The notes under the pieces are model-generated. The model ran no database searches, was not told the origin of the DNA, and worked only from the letters and a program-made list of their open reading frames with translations. A stretch of DNA of 64,000 bases from Prosthecobacter debontii. GTDB lineage: Bacteria > Verrucomicrobiota > Verrucomicrobiia > Verrucomicrobiales > Verrucomicrobiaceae. Location: the NCBI GenBank assembly GCA_945860295.1, contig CAMAQH010000021.1, positions 1 to 64,000 on the forward strand, in the 5' to 3' direction. Each line of letters begins with the position of its first letter. Positions within the stretch are counted from its first letter, which is position 1. The position numbers and the translations under genes are program-made. Below, in pieces: positions 46,332-55,515 of this stretch.

Positions 46332-46997
46332 ATGCGATCCATCTATCTTGCTCTCATTCTGGTTTCTTCCGTCGCTGCGGAGGACGCAGGCACGAGCTTA
46401 TTTCAAAACGTCTGCGCTCCATGCCACGGGCTGAGAGGTGAGGGTAAAGAGGAGGTCAAATCGCCCTCCATCGCTAATTTACCGGCTTGGTATGTGACGA
46501 CGCAGATCACTAACTTTCACGATGGCAAACGTGGCACCGACACTGCCGTCGATCCGCAGGGAGCAATGATGGCGGCGATCGCCAAGGCGCTGAAGCCAGA
46601 GCAGATCAAAGCCGTGGCGCAGCATGTGGAAAAGCTACCTCTCGTCGTGCCCGTGAAACGGGAGATCGAGGGTGCGGACGTTGCAGGCGGGCAGTTGCTT
46701 TTTTACGAGCGCTGCATGGAGTGCCACCGTTACAATGCGAGTGGTGAGATGGCCTTTGGTAGCCCGCCGCTAGTGGGTAGGCAGGGTTGGTATTTGTTGG
46801 CACAGCTCAAGAAATTCAAGAACCTGCATCGTGGGGCGGCGAAGGGTGATGAGAAGGGCGCAAAGATGGTACAGATGGTCACCCTCTTCATTGAAGACGA
46901 GCAAACGATGAAGAATGTCGTCGGCTACATCCTGACCTTGAATCCGCCAGCACCAGCAGCCGAAGATCTTTTCAAACCCGCAGTAGGTCAGCGCTGA
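46332..46997 (+). CDS. Dihaem cytochrome c (c4/c5-like)
   Basis: The 221-residue exported protein has a short signal peptide (MRSIYLALILVSSVAA) and two class-I cytochrome c domains, with CAPCH at residues 28-32 and CMECH at 128-132. Methionine ligands are likely in AMMAAIAK and KMVQMVTLF. It would carry electrons in the periplasm, by family analogy to cytochrome c4. No oxidase gene is nearby. It is followed 31 bp later by folA on the same strand. Confidence 0.9.
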   Translation: MRSIYLALILVSSVAAEDAGTSLFQNVCAPCHGLRGEGKEEVKSPSIANLPAWYVTTQITNFHDGKRGTDTAVDPQGAMMAAIAKALKPEQIKAVAQHVEKLPLVVPVKREIEGADVAGGQLLFYERCMECHRYNASGEMAFGSPPLVGRQGWYLLAQLKKFKNLHRGAAKGDEKGAKMVQMVTLFIEDEQTMKNVVGYILTLNPPAPAAEDLFKPAVGQR

Positions 46998-47028
46998 CAA
47001 AGTGTGGCGCTTGGGTTACACTCGCAGC

Positions 47029-47538
47029 ATGAGTGCCACTCTCACCCTCATCGCAGTCGTCTCGGCGGACGGGTTCATCTCCACGGGAGTCGGTGTGCCC
47101 TGGGATCTGCCAGCAGATCGCGCGCACTTCAGAGCTTACACGCAGGAAAAGTGGTTGCTGCTCGGCAGACGCACTTTTGAAGAGATGCAGGGCTGGTTTC
47201 AGCCGGGGCATCATCCGCTAGTACTCACGCATGATCTCAAGCTCGAAGTGCTGCATGGCTCCACGGTTTCAACGGTGCCGGAGGCGTTACGTCTGGCGCA
47301 AAGAGAACTCGTGTGCTGCGGTGGTGCTGAGACGTATGAGGCAGCGATGCCGCACGCGCATCGTCTCGTGATCACGCAGGTGCATCAGATTCTCGGCCGT
47401 GGATTGGCCTTTCCAGAAATCTCATCGCGTGAGTGGGAGCCAGTATCACGAAGAACCCACGGGGTGGATAGTGATCACGCATTCGCACTTGAGATCGTCA
47501 CTTATCAGCGCATCCAGCGGCTGGATCTTGCTGCGTGA
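47029..47538 (+). CDS. folA: Dihydrofolate reductase
   Basis: The 169-residue protein has the DHFR pattern: LIAVVSADGFIS near the start, VGVPWDLPADRAHFRAYT with the active-site region, WLLLGRRTFEEM (NADPH site), and VCCGGAETYEAAMPHA followed by LVITQVH. It reduces dihydrofolate to tetrahydrofolate. The ATG at 47029 is taken instead of an in-frame GTG/TTG at 47002. In classical FolA the active-site acid follows LPxD; here LPADR provides Asp. It could also belong to the broader RibD/DHFR-like group. Confidence 0.85.
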   Translation: MSATLTLIAVVSADGFISTGVGVPWDLPADRAHFRAYTQEKWLLLGRRTFEEMQGWFQPGHHPLVLTHDLKLEVLHGSTVSTVPEALRLAQRELVCCGGAETYEAAMPHAHRLVITQVHQILGRGLAFPEISSREWEPVSRRTHGVDSDHAFALEIVTYQRIQRLDLAA

Positions 47539-47550
47539 GCGGAAGCTGAG

Positions 47551-47675
47551 TTGAGAGTTTTTAGTTGAGGGTTGAGCGCCTGAAACTGAACTCCTTGAGT
47601 GAATGAAAGCAGATCATCTTTGGGGGGTGTTCACCGAAGACACACTCGGTTGATTCCCCATCTTTCAACTCTCAA
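47551..47675. terminator. Inverted repeat between convergent folA and amidase genes
   Basis: TTGAGAGTT (47551-47559) and AACTCTCAA (47667-47675) are perfect 9-bp inverted arms at the two ends of the 151-bp convergent intergenic region. They are far apart (107 bp), so folding into one hairpin is uncertain. They may be arms of a mobile repeat or parts of a bidirectional terminator. Confidence 0.35.
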
Positions 47676-47689
47676 TTAAGACTCTGGGA

Positions 47690-49162
47690 TCAGCGCCGAT
47701 TCGTCATCGCTCCGCGCAGGGCGGTGCGGTAGTTCACGATAGCGTCGGAGATGGCGCTGGAGACGGACTGACGATAGGTGTCAGAGGCGATGAGGCGGCA
47801 TTCGTTGCCGTTGGTCACGAAACCACCTTCAAAGAGAACTCCAGGGCGCTTGCAGCCGGTGAGCACACTCCACTGCGCGCGCTTAATGCCACGATCTACA
47901 AACTTGAAGCGACTGATGACCATGGCGTGCACGGCTGTGGCGAGCGCGATGTTGGCGGAGTCATGGGAGTTCCCGGTGAGACCGTTAGCGTTGTAGCCGC
48001 CGCCGCGTTCGAGGCTGGCGGAGCTGCCCTGTGGCGTCAGCGCAAAGGTTTCGATCCCAGTGGCGGTGCTGCTATCACCAGAATTAAAGTGCAGGCTGAG
48101 GAAGATGCTGCGTGGCGTGGCATTGGCGATGGCGACGCGACCGCCGAGCGTGATGAAAGTGTCTGTGCTGCGGGTGAGGATGACTTTGAAGCCTTTCTTT
48201 TGCAGCGCGTCTTTGACCGATGCGGCCATCTTTAAGGCGAAGTCTTTTTCATAACCGTAGATGCCACGAGCACCGGAATCGTGGCCGCCGTGGCCGGCAT
48301 CAATGACGATCGTATCAAACGGCTCCGCATCGGTGATGTAGGTTGGGCGCAGGACAGGGTCGATCAACTTGCAGAGATCCAGCCGGGAAAAGAGTGCGCT
48401 GCCAGCGTGCTCAGTGACGGGATAGCTGAGGATGAATTTGATGTTGTTGATCAGGATCTCTTGGCTTCCGATCTGCGCCTTGAGAATCAGGTTGTTCGAT
48501 TTCAACCAGACGTGTGAGCCATCGATTTTATAGGAACTGAAGCGATAAAACTGATGGATGCTTTCGGCGGTGATGTAGTCGCGGCCATTTAGCTTCACGA
48601 CTTTCCAGCCGGCAGACTGGGCAGAAGGAGGCAATAGAGTGGTGTGTTCTGGCCTCGGCTGTGGAGCAGCAGCCGGTACCGGTTTGATTTCTGCGGTCTG
48701 TTTGTCGTCGTCATCCGTGCCGAATTCTCCTTCGCCCTTCTTCGGCTTGCTCTCAGCTGTCTTCTTCTCCGGCTTGGCGGGCTTGGTGGCTTCTGGCTTT
48801 TTGACGGGTGGCGTGCCGGCCTTTTTCTCAGGCTTAGGAATGGTTTTCCTCGGAGTCGTATTCGACTTTGTGGTGGCCGTGCTCGACTTGGGTTTTGACG
48901 AGCTGGTCGATTTCGGTTTCGACGTGACCTTGGGTTTTGGCCCTGGCGTGGCTGGCTTGGCTTTTGGGGCTTGCTCAACCTCCTCAGGGGCAGGCGGCGG
49001 TGTTGGTGCCACTTTGGTGCCACCCCCGAAAATGCGGCGCATGAATCCAGGCTTGTCATCAGGCTTTACGACATCGGCATGGACGGTTGCGACTGCGCAA
49101 AGGGCCAAGCAAAGCATGAACGTGCTGGCGGCGCGGAAGGTGCTGGGTGAGGCAAATCTCAT
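47690..49162 (-). CDS. N-acetylmuramoyl-L-alanine amidase (Amidase_3)
   Basis: The 490-residue exported protein has a signal peptide (residues about 1-29, ending in VHA) and a low-complexity Pro/Lys/Thr-rich linker (about 50-175). An AMIN-like beta region (about 180-270) and a zinc amidase domain follow, with IDAGHGGHDSGARG near 287, YEKDFAL near 306, IFLSLHFNSGD near 359 and FEGGFVTNGNE near 447. These give the His, Glu, His zinc ligands and the catalytic Glu. It cuts the bond between muramic acid and the stem peptide, as AmiC does in cell separation. The basic linker probably binds peptidoglycan or spans the envelope. Confidence 0.92.
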   Translation of the reverse strand: MRFASPSTFRAASTFMLCLALCAVATVHADVVKPDDKPGFMRRIFGGGTKVAPTPPPAPEEVEQAPKAKPATPGPKPKVTSKPKSTSSSKPKSSTATTKSNTTPRKTIPKPEKKAGTPPVKKPEATKPAKPEKKTAESKPKKGEGEFGTDDDDKQTAEIKPVPAAAPQPRPEHTTLLPPSAQSAGWKVVKLNGRDYITAESIHQFYRFSSYKIDGSHVWLKSNNLILKAQIGSQEILINNIKFILSYPVTEHAGSALFSRLDLCKLIDPVLRPTYITDAEPFDTIVIDAGHGGHDSGARGIYGYEKDFALKMAASVKDALQKKGFKVILTRSTDTFITLGGRVAIANATPRSIFLSLHFNSGDSSTATGIETFALTPQGSSASLERGGGYNANGLTGNSHDSANIALATAVHAMVISRFKFVDRGIKRAQWSVLTGCKRPGVLFEGGFVTNGNECRLIASDTYRQSVSSAISDAIVNYRTALRGAMTNRR

Positions 49163-49304
49163 CTTCTCAGGTCCAAAGGAAACGATGTGGCGGGGGCCGA
49201 CAGAGCAACGATCCTAGTACACTTTAGGCTTTTGGCAAATTCGGAGATGACGCGGGCCACGTCACTCATTGACAGAGTGTGGGCCTCGGATGTGTTTTGA
49301 GATC

Positions 49305-51950
49305 ATGCGTTTTGTTTTTTCTGTCCTGTTTGTTGTTTCCGTTCTTTTCTCGTCGGCCCAAGAAGGGACTCAAAAGACTCGGGAAGCAGCAAAAGTGCCA
49401 GCCATGGTGCCCAGTCCCTGGGGAGATTTTGTGGAGAAGGATTTCCCCTTCTTCAGCAGCGTCTTGGACTGCCGTGACCTCGGCGAAGGTTTCCCGAAGG
49501 ACAATCTGACGCCGCGCGGCCTGATCCTGAACCTCGGCCACAATCTCTGGGCCTGCTTCGACACCGACCTCCTCCGCATCGCCTGCATCTGGGAGGGCGA
49601 GCCCGGCAAACTACCCGTCACCCCCGAAGCGCTGGCACCTGGCTCGTATCACATCGCCGGGCAGAAGACCAAAGACGGCCAGGACTTCCTGCCAAAACCC
49701 GTCGGCAAAGTATGGCTGGCGAATGGCATCTACCCCGGCTGGCAGGTCGGCGACAAACCGAGCTTCACCGATTCGCGTGAGCCGGGACCGAGCAAGGAGG
49801 AGGTGGGGCGGGGGCCTGCGGGCCAATTTCATACCGTTTCATTCAAAAGACCTGTTGGCATTGACTTGCAGTACTCAGTCAGCGGCGTGGAGATTTCTGA
49901 GTGGCTAGCGAGGGTTGGCTCGGATGGCAGACATCTAACCCGCTGGTTTAGTGTGTCGCCTCGTGACAAGCGTATCTGCGTGCTTGCGGGACGGAGTGAC
50001 GAAGGTTTGGAGGTAGTTTGCTCGAGTTCTACCAGCTTGAAGGTCAGAAGACTCAATGGGTATCAATTCGTGGATTTGCCGGCTTCGGACTCACGAACAG
50101 ATTTTGGCATTAGCATCGGAAAGCATATCCATGATGGGGAGCCAACCTCACATCCACACTCGGGAGACAGCGCTCCAATTTGGCCCCAAACCCGCACCAC
50201 CAAAGCCACCCTTTCCACCAAGTCAGACGCCTATGTCCTCGACGACATCCCGTTGCCGGTGCCGAATCCTTGGAAGCGGAATGTGCGGCTGGCGGACATC
50301 GCGTTTCTCAATGATCAGGGCGATGCGGCGGGGGTGACTTTCGATGGTGATGTGTGGCTGATCTCCGGGCTGAAGGGCGATCTGGAAAACGTGACTTGGA
50401 AGCGCTTTGCCTCGGGGCTGCATGAGCCGATGAGTATCGTGGCGAGGGAGAATGAGTTGTTCGTCTTCGACCGCAGTGGCATCTGGAAGCTGTTGGACAC
50501 AAACAGCGACCGTGAGTGCGACCGCTATGAGATGTTCTGCAATCTCTTTGCCCAGACAGCGGAGACGCGGGAGTTTCCGAACTCGATGAAGCTTGGGCCG
50601 GATGGCTCGCTGTACATTTCCAAAGGCGGCCAGGCAGGCACGACCTTCGGCAAACACAACGGCACGGTCATCAAGGTGGCTCCCGATGGGAAGAAGTTCG
50701 AGGTGATCGGTTATGGGTTAAGGCAGCCGTTCATCGGGGTGCATCCGAAGATGGGTCTCGTGACGGCGAGTGATCAGCAGGGCAATTATGTGCCTTCGAC
50801 ACCGATTCAGATCATTGAGAAAAATCAGTTTTATGGCCATGTGCCGACCATCGCGCCAAAGGAAGTCTATCCCGAGCCGATCACCGAGCCGCTGACTTGG
50901 ATTCCGCATCCGGTGAACCCGAGCGGTGCCACACAGGTGTGGCTGACGGATGCGAAGATGGGGCCGATCAATGATGAGATGATCCACATCGGCTACAACC
51001 GGCCGGAGTTGTTCCGAGTGATGATGAACACGCGCTTCAAACGTCCGCAGGCAGCGGTGATGAGCTTTGAGCGTGACCTCGACTTTGGCCCGCTGAATGC
51101 TCATGTGAATCCGGCGGATGGACAGCTCTACGTCGTCGGTTTCCAAGTCTGGGGCACGACGGCTAAGAAGCTGAGCGGCCTGGTTCGCCTGCGCTACACG
51201 GACAAGCCGCGCGTGCTGCTGAAGGAAGTAACACCAACGGATAAAGGTTTGCTGCTGCGCTTCAACACAAAGCTAGATGAAAAGATCGCCACTGATCCCG
51301 CGAGCTACAGCGCTGAGCGTTGGAACTATAAGCGCACCTTCGATTACGGCTCACCTCATTTGAAGCTGGACGGCAGCACGGGCCAGGAATGGCTAACAGC
51401 AAGTAGTGCTTATTTGAGCAAGGATGGCATGAGCGTACTCGTCGGCTTTCCAGACATGAAGGCCGGTGTACATCAGATGCGCATCGGCTGGGGATTAAAA
51501 AGCGCCGATGGTTTGAAGGCAGAGAACACCGCGTATTTCAGCCCGTGGGAGTTGCTGACGTTTGACTCGGTGAAGGAAGGTTTCGGCGGCATCACCGTCG
51601 ATCTGACCCCACGAAAGGTCGCCACCGTGGCGATGGCGAAGCCGACGCTCGATGAAGGCGCGCGGCTTTATCAGATGATCGGCTGCATGGCCTGTCACAG
51701 CACGGATGGCAGCACAGTCGGTAAAGTCGGCCCGAGCTGGAAAGGCATCTTCGGCACCGAGCGCGTTTTGGGTAAAGGCGGCAAGTCAGCCGTGGCGGAT
51801 GAAGCCTATCTGCGTGAGTCGATCACCAATCCAAGTGCGAAAGTGGTGAAGGGCTTTGAGAAATTCGACACCGGCATGCCGATCTATGCGGGCATCCTAA
51901 ATGAATCACAGATTGAGAGCTTGGTGCTCTTCATCAAGAGCCTCAGGTGA
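49305..51950 (+). CDS. Exported PQQ/sugar-dehydrogenase-like protein with a C-terminal haem c domain
   Basis: The 881-residue protein starts at the ATG at 49305 with a signal peptide (MRFVFSVLFVVSVLFSSAQ). An N-terminal beta-rich region (about 30-330, DUF6797-like) is followed by a six-bladed propeller (about 340-650) typical of membrane-bound dehydrogenase/PQQ-dependent sugar dehydrogenase-like proteins (MSIVARENELFVFDRSGIWK, SLYISKGGQAGTT). A C-terminal cytochrome c domain contains GCMACHS near residue 798 and a Met in DTGMPIYAG. These proteins are common in Verrucomicrobia and Planctomycetes and are thought to oxidise carbohydrates in the periplasm; the substrate is unknown. Confidence 0.85.
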   Translation: MRFVFSVLFVVSVLFSSAQEGTQKTREAAKVPAMVPSPWGDFVEKDFPFFSSVLDCRDLGEGFPKDNLTPRGLILNLGHNLWACFDTDLLRIACIWEGEPGKLPVTPEALAPGSYHIAGQKTKDGQDFLPKPVGKVWLANGIYPGWQVGDKPSFTDSREPGPSKEEVGRGPAGQFHTVSFKRPVGIDLQYSVSGVEISEWLARVGSDGRHLTRWFSVSPRDKRICVLAGRSDEGLEVVCSSSTSLKVRRLNGYQFVDLPASDSRTDFGISIGKHIHDGEPTSHPHSGDSAPIWPQTRTTKATLSTKSDAYVLDDIPLPVPNPWKRNVRLADIAFLNDQGDAAGVTFDGDVWLISGLKGDLENVTWKRFASGLHEPMSIVARENELFVFDRSGIWKLLDTNSDRECDRYEMFCNLFAQTAETREFPNSMKLGPDGSLYISKGGQAGTTFGKHNGTVIKVAPDGKKFEVIGYGLRQPFIGVHPKMGLVTASDQQGNYVPSTPIQIIEKNQFYGHVPTIAPKEVYPEPITEPLTWIPHPVNPSGATQVWLTDAKMGPINDEMIHIGYNRPELFRVMMNTRFKRPQAAVMSFERDLDFGPLNAHVNPADGQLYVVGFQVWGTTAKKLSGLVRLRYTDKPRVLLKEVTPTDKGLLLRFNTKLDEKIATDPASYSAERWNYKRTFDYGSPHLKLDGSTGQEWLTASSAYLSKDGMSVLVGFPDMKAGVHQMRIGWGLKSADGLKAENTAYFSPWELLTFDSVKEGFGGITVDLTPRKVATVAMAKPTLDEGARLYQMIGCMACHSTDGSTVGKVGPSWKGIFGTERVLGKGGKSAVADEAYLRESITNPSAKVVKGFEKFDTGMPIYAGILNESQIESLVLFIKSLR

Positions 51951-51967
51951 AGAGGCCCTTCTTTGCA

Positions 51968-52186
51968 TCAATCATCAAAATCATCAGGCGACAGTTCGGT
52001 CTGATTCAGGATCTTCCGCAACAGTCCAGGTCCGATCGCTTCCCCCGCGTGAACTGGCACGACCGAATACCTGCCGTCCGAGTGCTGCACCACATCGTGA
52101 CTGCCACGCACACGCACCACGATGAATCCATGCCTGTGGAGTTGCTTGAGCAATGCCTCTCCAGTGACCCGTGGAAGTTTTGGCAT
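51968..52186 (-). CDS. hicA: HicA-family toxin
   Basis: The 72-residue protein starts MPKLPRVTGEALLKQLHRHG and carries the double-stranded RNA-binding-like fold with the catalytic histidine in RVRGSHDVVQH, followed by VVPVHAGEAIGPGLLRKIL. HicA toxins cut mRNA and are neutralised by HicB. It lies 36 bp downstream of the HicB gene and 18 bp from the convergent haem protein gene. Confidence 0.85.
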   Translation of the reverse strand: MPKLPRVTGEALLKQLHRHGFIVVRVRGSHDVVQHSDGRYSVVPVHAGEAIGPGLLRKILNQTELSPDDFDD

Positions 52187-52222
52187 GAGTCTAATGGCTG
52201 AACGGGCCTCAGACCCGATGGG

Positions 52223-52441
52223 TTAAACCAACACGCGCTGCACACTGACAAATTCGGACGTGTCTGGTGTCTCGCCACTCACATCAAGGCAGACTTCGAT
52301 CGTCTCGCGTATCCGCTTCATTAGGGTGTCGTAGCTTTTCGCCTGAGTGTGGCACCCTGGTAGTTTGGGTACACTCGCGATCAGCCATCCGTCCTCATCA
52401 CGTTCGACGAGGACATGGAATTCACGGGCTGCTGTTTTCAT
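52223..52441 (-). CDS. hicB: HicB-family antitoxin
   Basis: The 72-residue protein has the HicB pattern FHVLVERDEDGWLIASVPKL, then PGCHTQAKSYDTLMKRIRE. This is an RNase-H-like fold that plugs the HicA active site. It lacks a clear C-terminal DNA-binding domain, so it belongs to the short HicB form. It is transcribed before hicA, the less common antitoxin-first order. Confidence 0.85.
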   Translation of the reverse strand: MKTAAREFHVLVERDEDGWLIASVPKLPGCHTQAKSYDTLMKRIRETIEVCLDVSGETPDTSEFVSVQRVLV

Positions 52442-52507
52442 GGTTGGAGTGTATGAGTAGGTAATCTTTGACGCAACTGTCTAATGGGCGCAGCAGCTTC
52501 GCCGTGC

Positions 52508-52894
52508 TCAATTCAACCCCATGCGGACCAGACCGGTGAATCGTGTTTTTTGATAACGCAGCCGTCGGCTTTGAGGCTCTGGCTTGGAGGGATTAAAGAG
52601 GGCGGTGTCGAAGAGTAAGGTGATACGAAAACCCTGTGCGCCATCGTCTCGGCGGAGTGGCATGGATTCGATGACGAAACCGCACACATGGACCCACTCT
52701 TCGACACTGTCAGTATGATCGAGCAGTGCATCGCGATGAAGGCGGATCTGTAGTTCGGAGCCGATCTCGAAACGATGGCGTGACCAAAAAGTGAGTCCGG
52801 CTGTGGTGACCTCACAGAGTTCGACGACGGCTAGAGCGCCCCCGCTGCGGTCGCTCGCGGAGGTTTCCTGCGGGGGCTGGCTGTTTTTTGCCAT
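52508..52894 (-). CDS. PilZ-like domain protein, unknown function
   Basis: The protein is 128 residues from the ATG at 52894; a GTG at 52921 would add nine residues. It has alternating beta-strand segments (LAVVELCEVTTAGLTFW, FEIGSELQIRLH, VHVCGFVIESMPLRR, GFRITLLFD) in the order of a PilZ beta barrel. The c-di-GMP-binding RxxxR and DxSxxG motifs are not convincing, so it may not bind the nucleotide. It is at the end of the leftward permease operon, 69 bp after oppC. Confidence 0.5.
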   Translation of the reverse strand: MAKNSQPPQETSASDRSGGALAVVELCEVTTAGLTFWSRHRFEIGSELQIRLHRDALLDHTDSVEEWVHVCGFVIESMPLRRDDGAQGFRITLLFDTALFNPSKPEPQSRRLRYQKTRFTGLVRMGLN

Positions 52895-52963
52895 GGGACA
52901 GGGAGCTTTATTTTTGGGCACGCTGACTGCGAGCTTCGGAAGAAGTCGCAGACGTGGGGAAAG

Positions 52964-53944
52964 TCAATCGGCTGACTTGGGATCGAAAGCATCACGCAGG
53001 CCATCGCCGAGAAAATTCAGGGCGAGCAGGCTGAGCGACATGAGCAGGGCAGGGAAGGCGAGCAGCCACCATTTGCTCTCGATGGGATTGATGACCTGTG
53101 CGCCGTCTTTGAGCAGGGAACCCCAGCTCGCGGCGGGGTCTTCGATGCCGAGTCCGAGGAAGCTGAGGAAGGACTCGTCGAGGATGACGGCAGGGATCGT
53201 CAGCGTGAGATAAGTGAGGATAAGGGTGCTCAAATTTGGCAGCAGATGCTTCCGCAAAATGACCCAGCCGCTCTGGCCCATGGCTCGGGAAGCCGTGACA
53301 AAAGTCAGCTCACGAAGCACGAGCACCTGACCACGAATGATGCGCGCCATGGTGAGCCACTCGACGAGCCCGAGTGAGAGGATCATGACGAGAATTTTTG
53401 AATACGGGATGAGATAGCGCGCGGCTTCTTCCAGGCTTTTCCACTCGGCCTGCTGTGCCCAGAGGCGCGCGCCATCAAGCCAGTCTTTGAAGACGCTGTC
53501 GAAAGCGGCGATGAAGATCATGATGAACAGGATGCGCGGCACGGCATAGAGCATGTCCACGGCGCGCATCATAAGCGCGTCCACCCGACCGCCGAAGTAG
53601 CCGCTGATCATGCCATACAGCGTGCCAATGATGAGTGAGATGAAGGCTCCAACGATGCCGACTCCGAGAGAGACCTGCGCGCCGGTGAGCAGTCGATAAA
53701 ACAAGTCCTGGCCGTTTTTGTCGGTGCCGAAGAGATGCAGCATGGCGCTTTCCACGCCTTTGGTTAGCGGTGGTAGGAAGGTGTCGCTGCTGGTGCTTTT
53801 CAAACTGGCAGGCAGGAAGAACGGCACGGTGAAAGCGATCACGACAATCGTGAAGAGGAACACGAGCGAGATCATCGCCGGGCGATTGCGCTGCACGATG
53901 GCCCAGCCGTTTGGGCGAGTGAGGGTTTTGAGCACATCAGGCAT
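52964..53944 (-). CDS. Peptide-type ABC transporter permease (OppC/DppC family)
   Basis: The 326-residue inner-membrane protein has an N-terminal helix (ISLVFLFTIVVIAFTVPFFL), a periplasmic segment with HLFGTDKNGQDLFYRLL, and five further helices. The EAA loop is RELTFVTASRAMGQSGWVIL and the end is ESFLSFLGLGIEDPAASWG, both diagnostic for OppC. It would pair with the OppB-like protein whose gene overlaps its start by eight bases. No substrate-binding protein or ATPase gene lies in this window, so the transporter must be completed elsewhere. Confidence 0.92.
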   Translation of the reverse strand: MPDVLKTLTRPNGWAIVQRNRPAMISLVFLFTIVVIAFTVPFFLPASLKSTSSDTFLPPLTKGVESAMLHLFGTDKNGQDLFYRLLTGAQVSLGVGIVGAFISLIIGTLYGMISGYFGGRVDALMMRAVDMLYAVPRILFIMIFIAAFDSVFKDWLDGARLWAQQAEWKSLEEAARYLIPYSKILVMILSLGLVEWLTMARIIRGQVLVLRELTFVTASRAMGQSGWVILRKHLLPNLSTLILTYLTLTIPAVILDESFLSFLGLGIEDPAASWGSLLKDGAQVINPIESKWWLLAFPALLMSLSLLALNFLGDGLRDAFDPKSAD

Positions 53945-54857
53945 AGAGTCGGATGCGCTTGTCGAGGACGCTGTAAAGCAGGTCCACGATGAAGTTAAAG
54001 ACGATGAGCAGCGAGCAGTAGATCACCACCGCGCCGCAGAGCAGGAAGGCGTCGCGATTCTGGATCGCGTTCACAAAGATGCTACCAGCGCCGGAGATGT
54101 TGAAGACGCTTTCAACGATCATCGAGCCAGTGAGCAGATGCGCGGCGAGCGGGCCGAGATAGGTCACGACTGGCAAGATGGCGACCTTCATGGCATGGCG
54201 TGTCAGCGCCTGGGTTTCGGTGAGGCCTTTGGCTTTCGCGGTGCGCAGGAAGTCGCTCTTCATCACATCGAGCAGGCTGTTGCGCATAAGCCGAGCGACG
54301 TAGGCGACATAGGGTGCGGAGAGGCAGATGGCAGGCAGGATGAGATGCGAGATGCCACCCCAGCCGCCGACGGGCAACCAGCGCAGCCACAGGGCAAACA
54401 CGGCGACGAGAAACGGTCCGGTGATGAAGGAAGGAATGGAGATGGCGATGATCGCACCGAACATGGCAGCCCAGTCGATGGGTGTGTCGCGCCGCATCGC
54501 CGCGAGACTGCCGAGCAGGACGCCAAGTATGCTGGCGATGAGGAATGCGATGCCGCCGAGCTTCAACGATGAAGGCATCTTTTGCGCCAGGATTTCCGCT
54601 ACGCTCCAGTCGCGGTATTTGAATGAGACGCGCAGATCTAGGCGTGCGAGATCGCGCAAGTAGGCAGTGTATTGCTGCCAGAGCGTGCCGTTGAGTTGAT
54701 ACTTCTCCAGCAGGGCTTCCTGTACTTTGGCGGAGCCTGCTTTCTCTTTATCAAATGGACCGCCGGGCAGTGAGCGCGTGAGTAGGAATGTCAGCGACAC
54801 TGCGAAGAAGAGCACGATGAGGCTGCTCAGGAAGCGACGCAGGAGGAAGGTGAGCAT
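53937..54857 (-). CDS. Peptide-type ABC transporter permease (OppB/DppB family)
   Basis: The 306-residue protein starts MLTFLLRRFLSSLIVLFFAV and has the OppB signature after helix 1 (LPGGPFDKEKA), KLGGIAFLIASILGVLLG, and the EAA loop DFLRTAKAKGLTETQALTRH. Six membrane segments are seen. It overlaps oppC by eight bases and begins four bases after the SprT-like gene, so all are probably one operon. Confidence 0.92.
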   Translation of the reverse strand: MLTFLLRRFLSSLIVLFFAVSLTFLLTRSLPGGPFDKEKAGSAKVQEALLEKYQLNGTLWQQYTAYLRDLARLDLRVSFKYRDWSVAEILAQKMPSSLKLGGIAFLIASILGVLLGSLAAMRRDTPIDWAAMFGAIIAISIPSFITGPFLVAVFALWLRWLPVGGWGGISHLILPAICLSAPYVAYVARLMRNSLLDVMKSDFLRTAKAKGLTETQALTRHAMKVAILPVVTYLGPLAAHLLTGSMIVESVFNISGAGSIFVNAIQNRDAFLLCGAVVIYCSLLIVFNFIVDLLYSVLDKRIRLYA

Positions 54858-54861
54858 GGCG

Positions 54862-55512
54862 TCAGCTCACTTGGCTTTTGTCCATGAGCACGAAGCGGAA
54901 GCGGCTATCGTACTGACCGCCGTTGAGCTTGTTGCAGCAGTCACTGCAAGCGGTGTAGCGGCGGAATTTGCGGACGCGGTGAGTGATGAAACCACAGTGC
55001 GCGCAGGCGTAGCTGTAGTTGCGCTTCACGGTGCTGCGCGGAAGCGGCAAAGTGTGGCGCGCGGATTCGCCGGGGATGCCGAGATCGGCGCAGGCGGTCT
55101 TCCACTCGCCGCCGTGGGGCTCAATGCGGCGGCGACCAGCGCGGTGGTAGGCGACGAGGTGGGCCAGCTCATGCCGCAGCGTGCGCTCGATCTGGCCTTC
55201 GAATTCATGCAGGCGCGGATTCAATTCGATGCGCCAGGATGGATAGGAAGCATAACCAGCGGTGCTTCGAAGACGCGGGTTCCAATTTACCTGCACCACC
55301 TTGGCCATGCCGGGCAGGTCGATCTGAATGAGTAAGGCGCGGCAGGTTTCGGTCAGGGCTTCGTCGGGCGTAAGATCCTTGGTTTTCTCTGTGCGCTTGT
55401 TGGGTTTCCCCTTTGGCAGACTTGGATCGAAAACAGGCCCATCAGCAGGCTTCCATGCGGGAGGTGCCTGGAAGTCGAAGATAAGTTGGGAGATTTTCCG
55501 CGCGAAATTCAT
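54862..55512 (-). CDS. SprT-like zinc metalloprotease
   Basis: The 216-residue protein has a SprT-like domain with the zincin motif TLRHELAHLVAYH near residue 113 and a third ligand region HGGEWKTAC. A C-terminal zinc ribbon (YACAHCGFITHRVRK, TACSDCCNKL) follows. Relatives (SprT, Spartan) are linked to DNA-protein crosslink repair, but bacterial function is unproven. It starts three bases after cysE ends and is followed by the permease genes. Confidence 0.85.
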   Translation of the reverse strand: MNFARKISQLIFDFQAPPAWKPADGPVFDPSLPKGKPNKRTEKTKDLTPDEALTETCRALLIQIDLPGMAKVVQVNWNPRLRSTAGYASYPSWRIELNPRLHEFEGQIERTLRHELAHLVAYHRAGRRRIEPHGGEWKTACADLGIPGESARHTLPLPRSTVKRNYSYACAHCGFITHRVRKFRRYTACSDCCNKLNGGQYDSRFRFVLMDKSQVS

Positions 55513-55515
55513 GTC

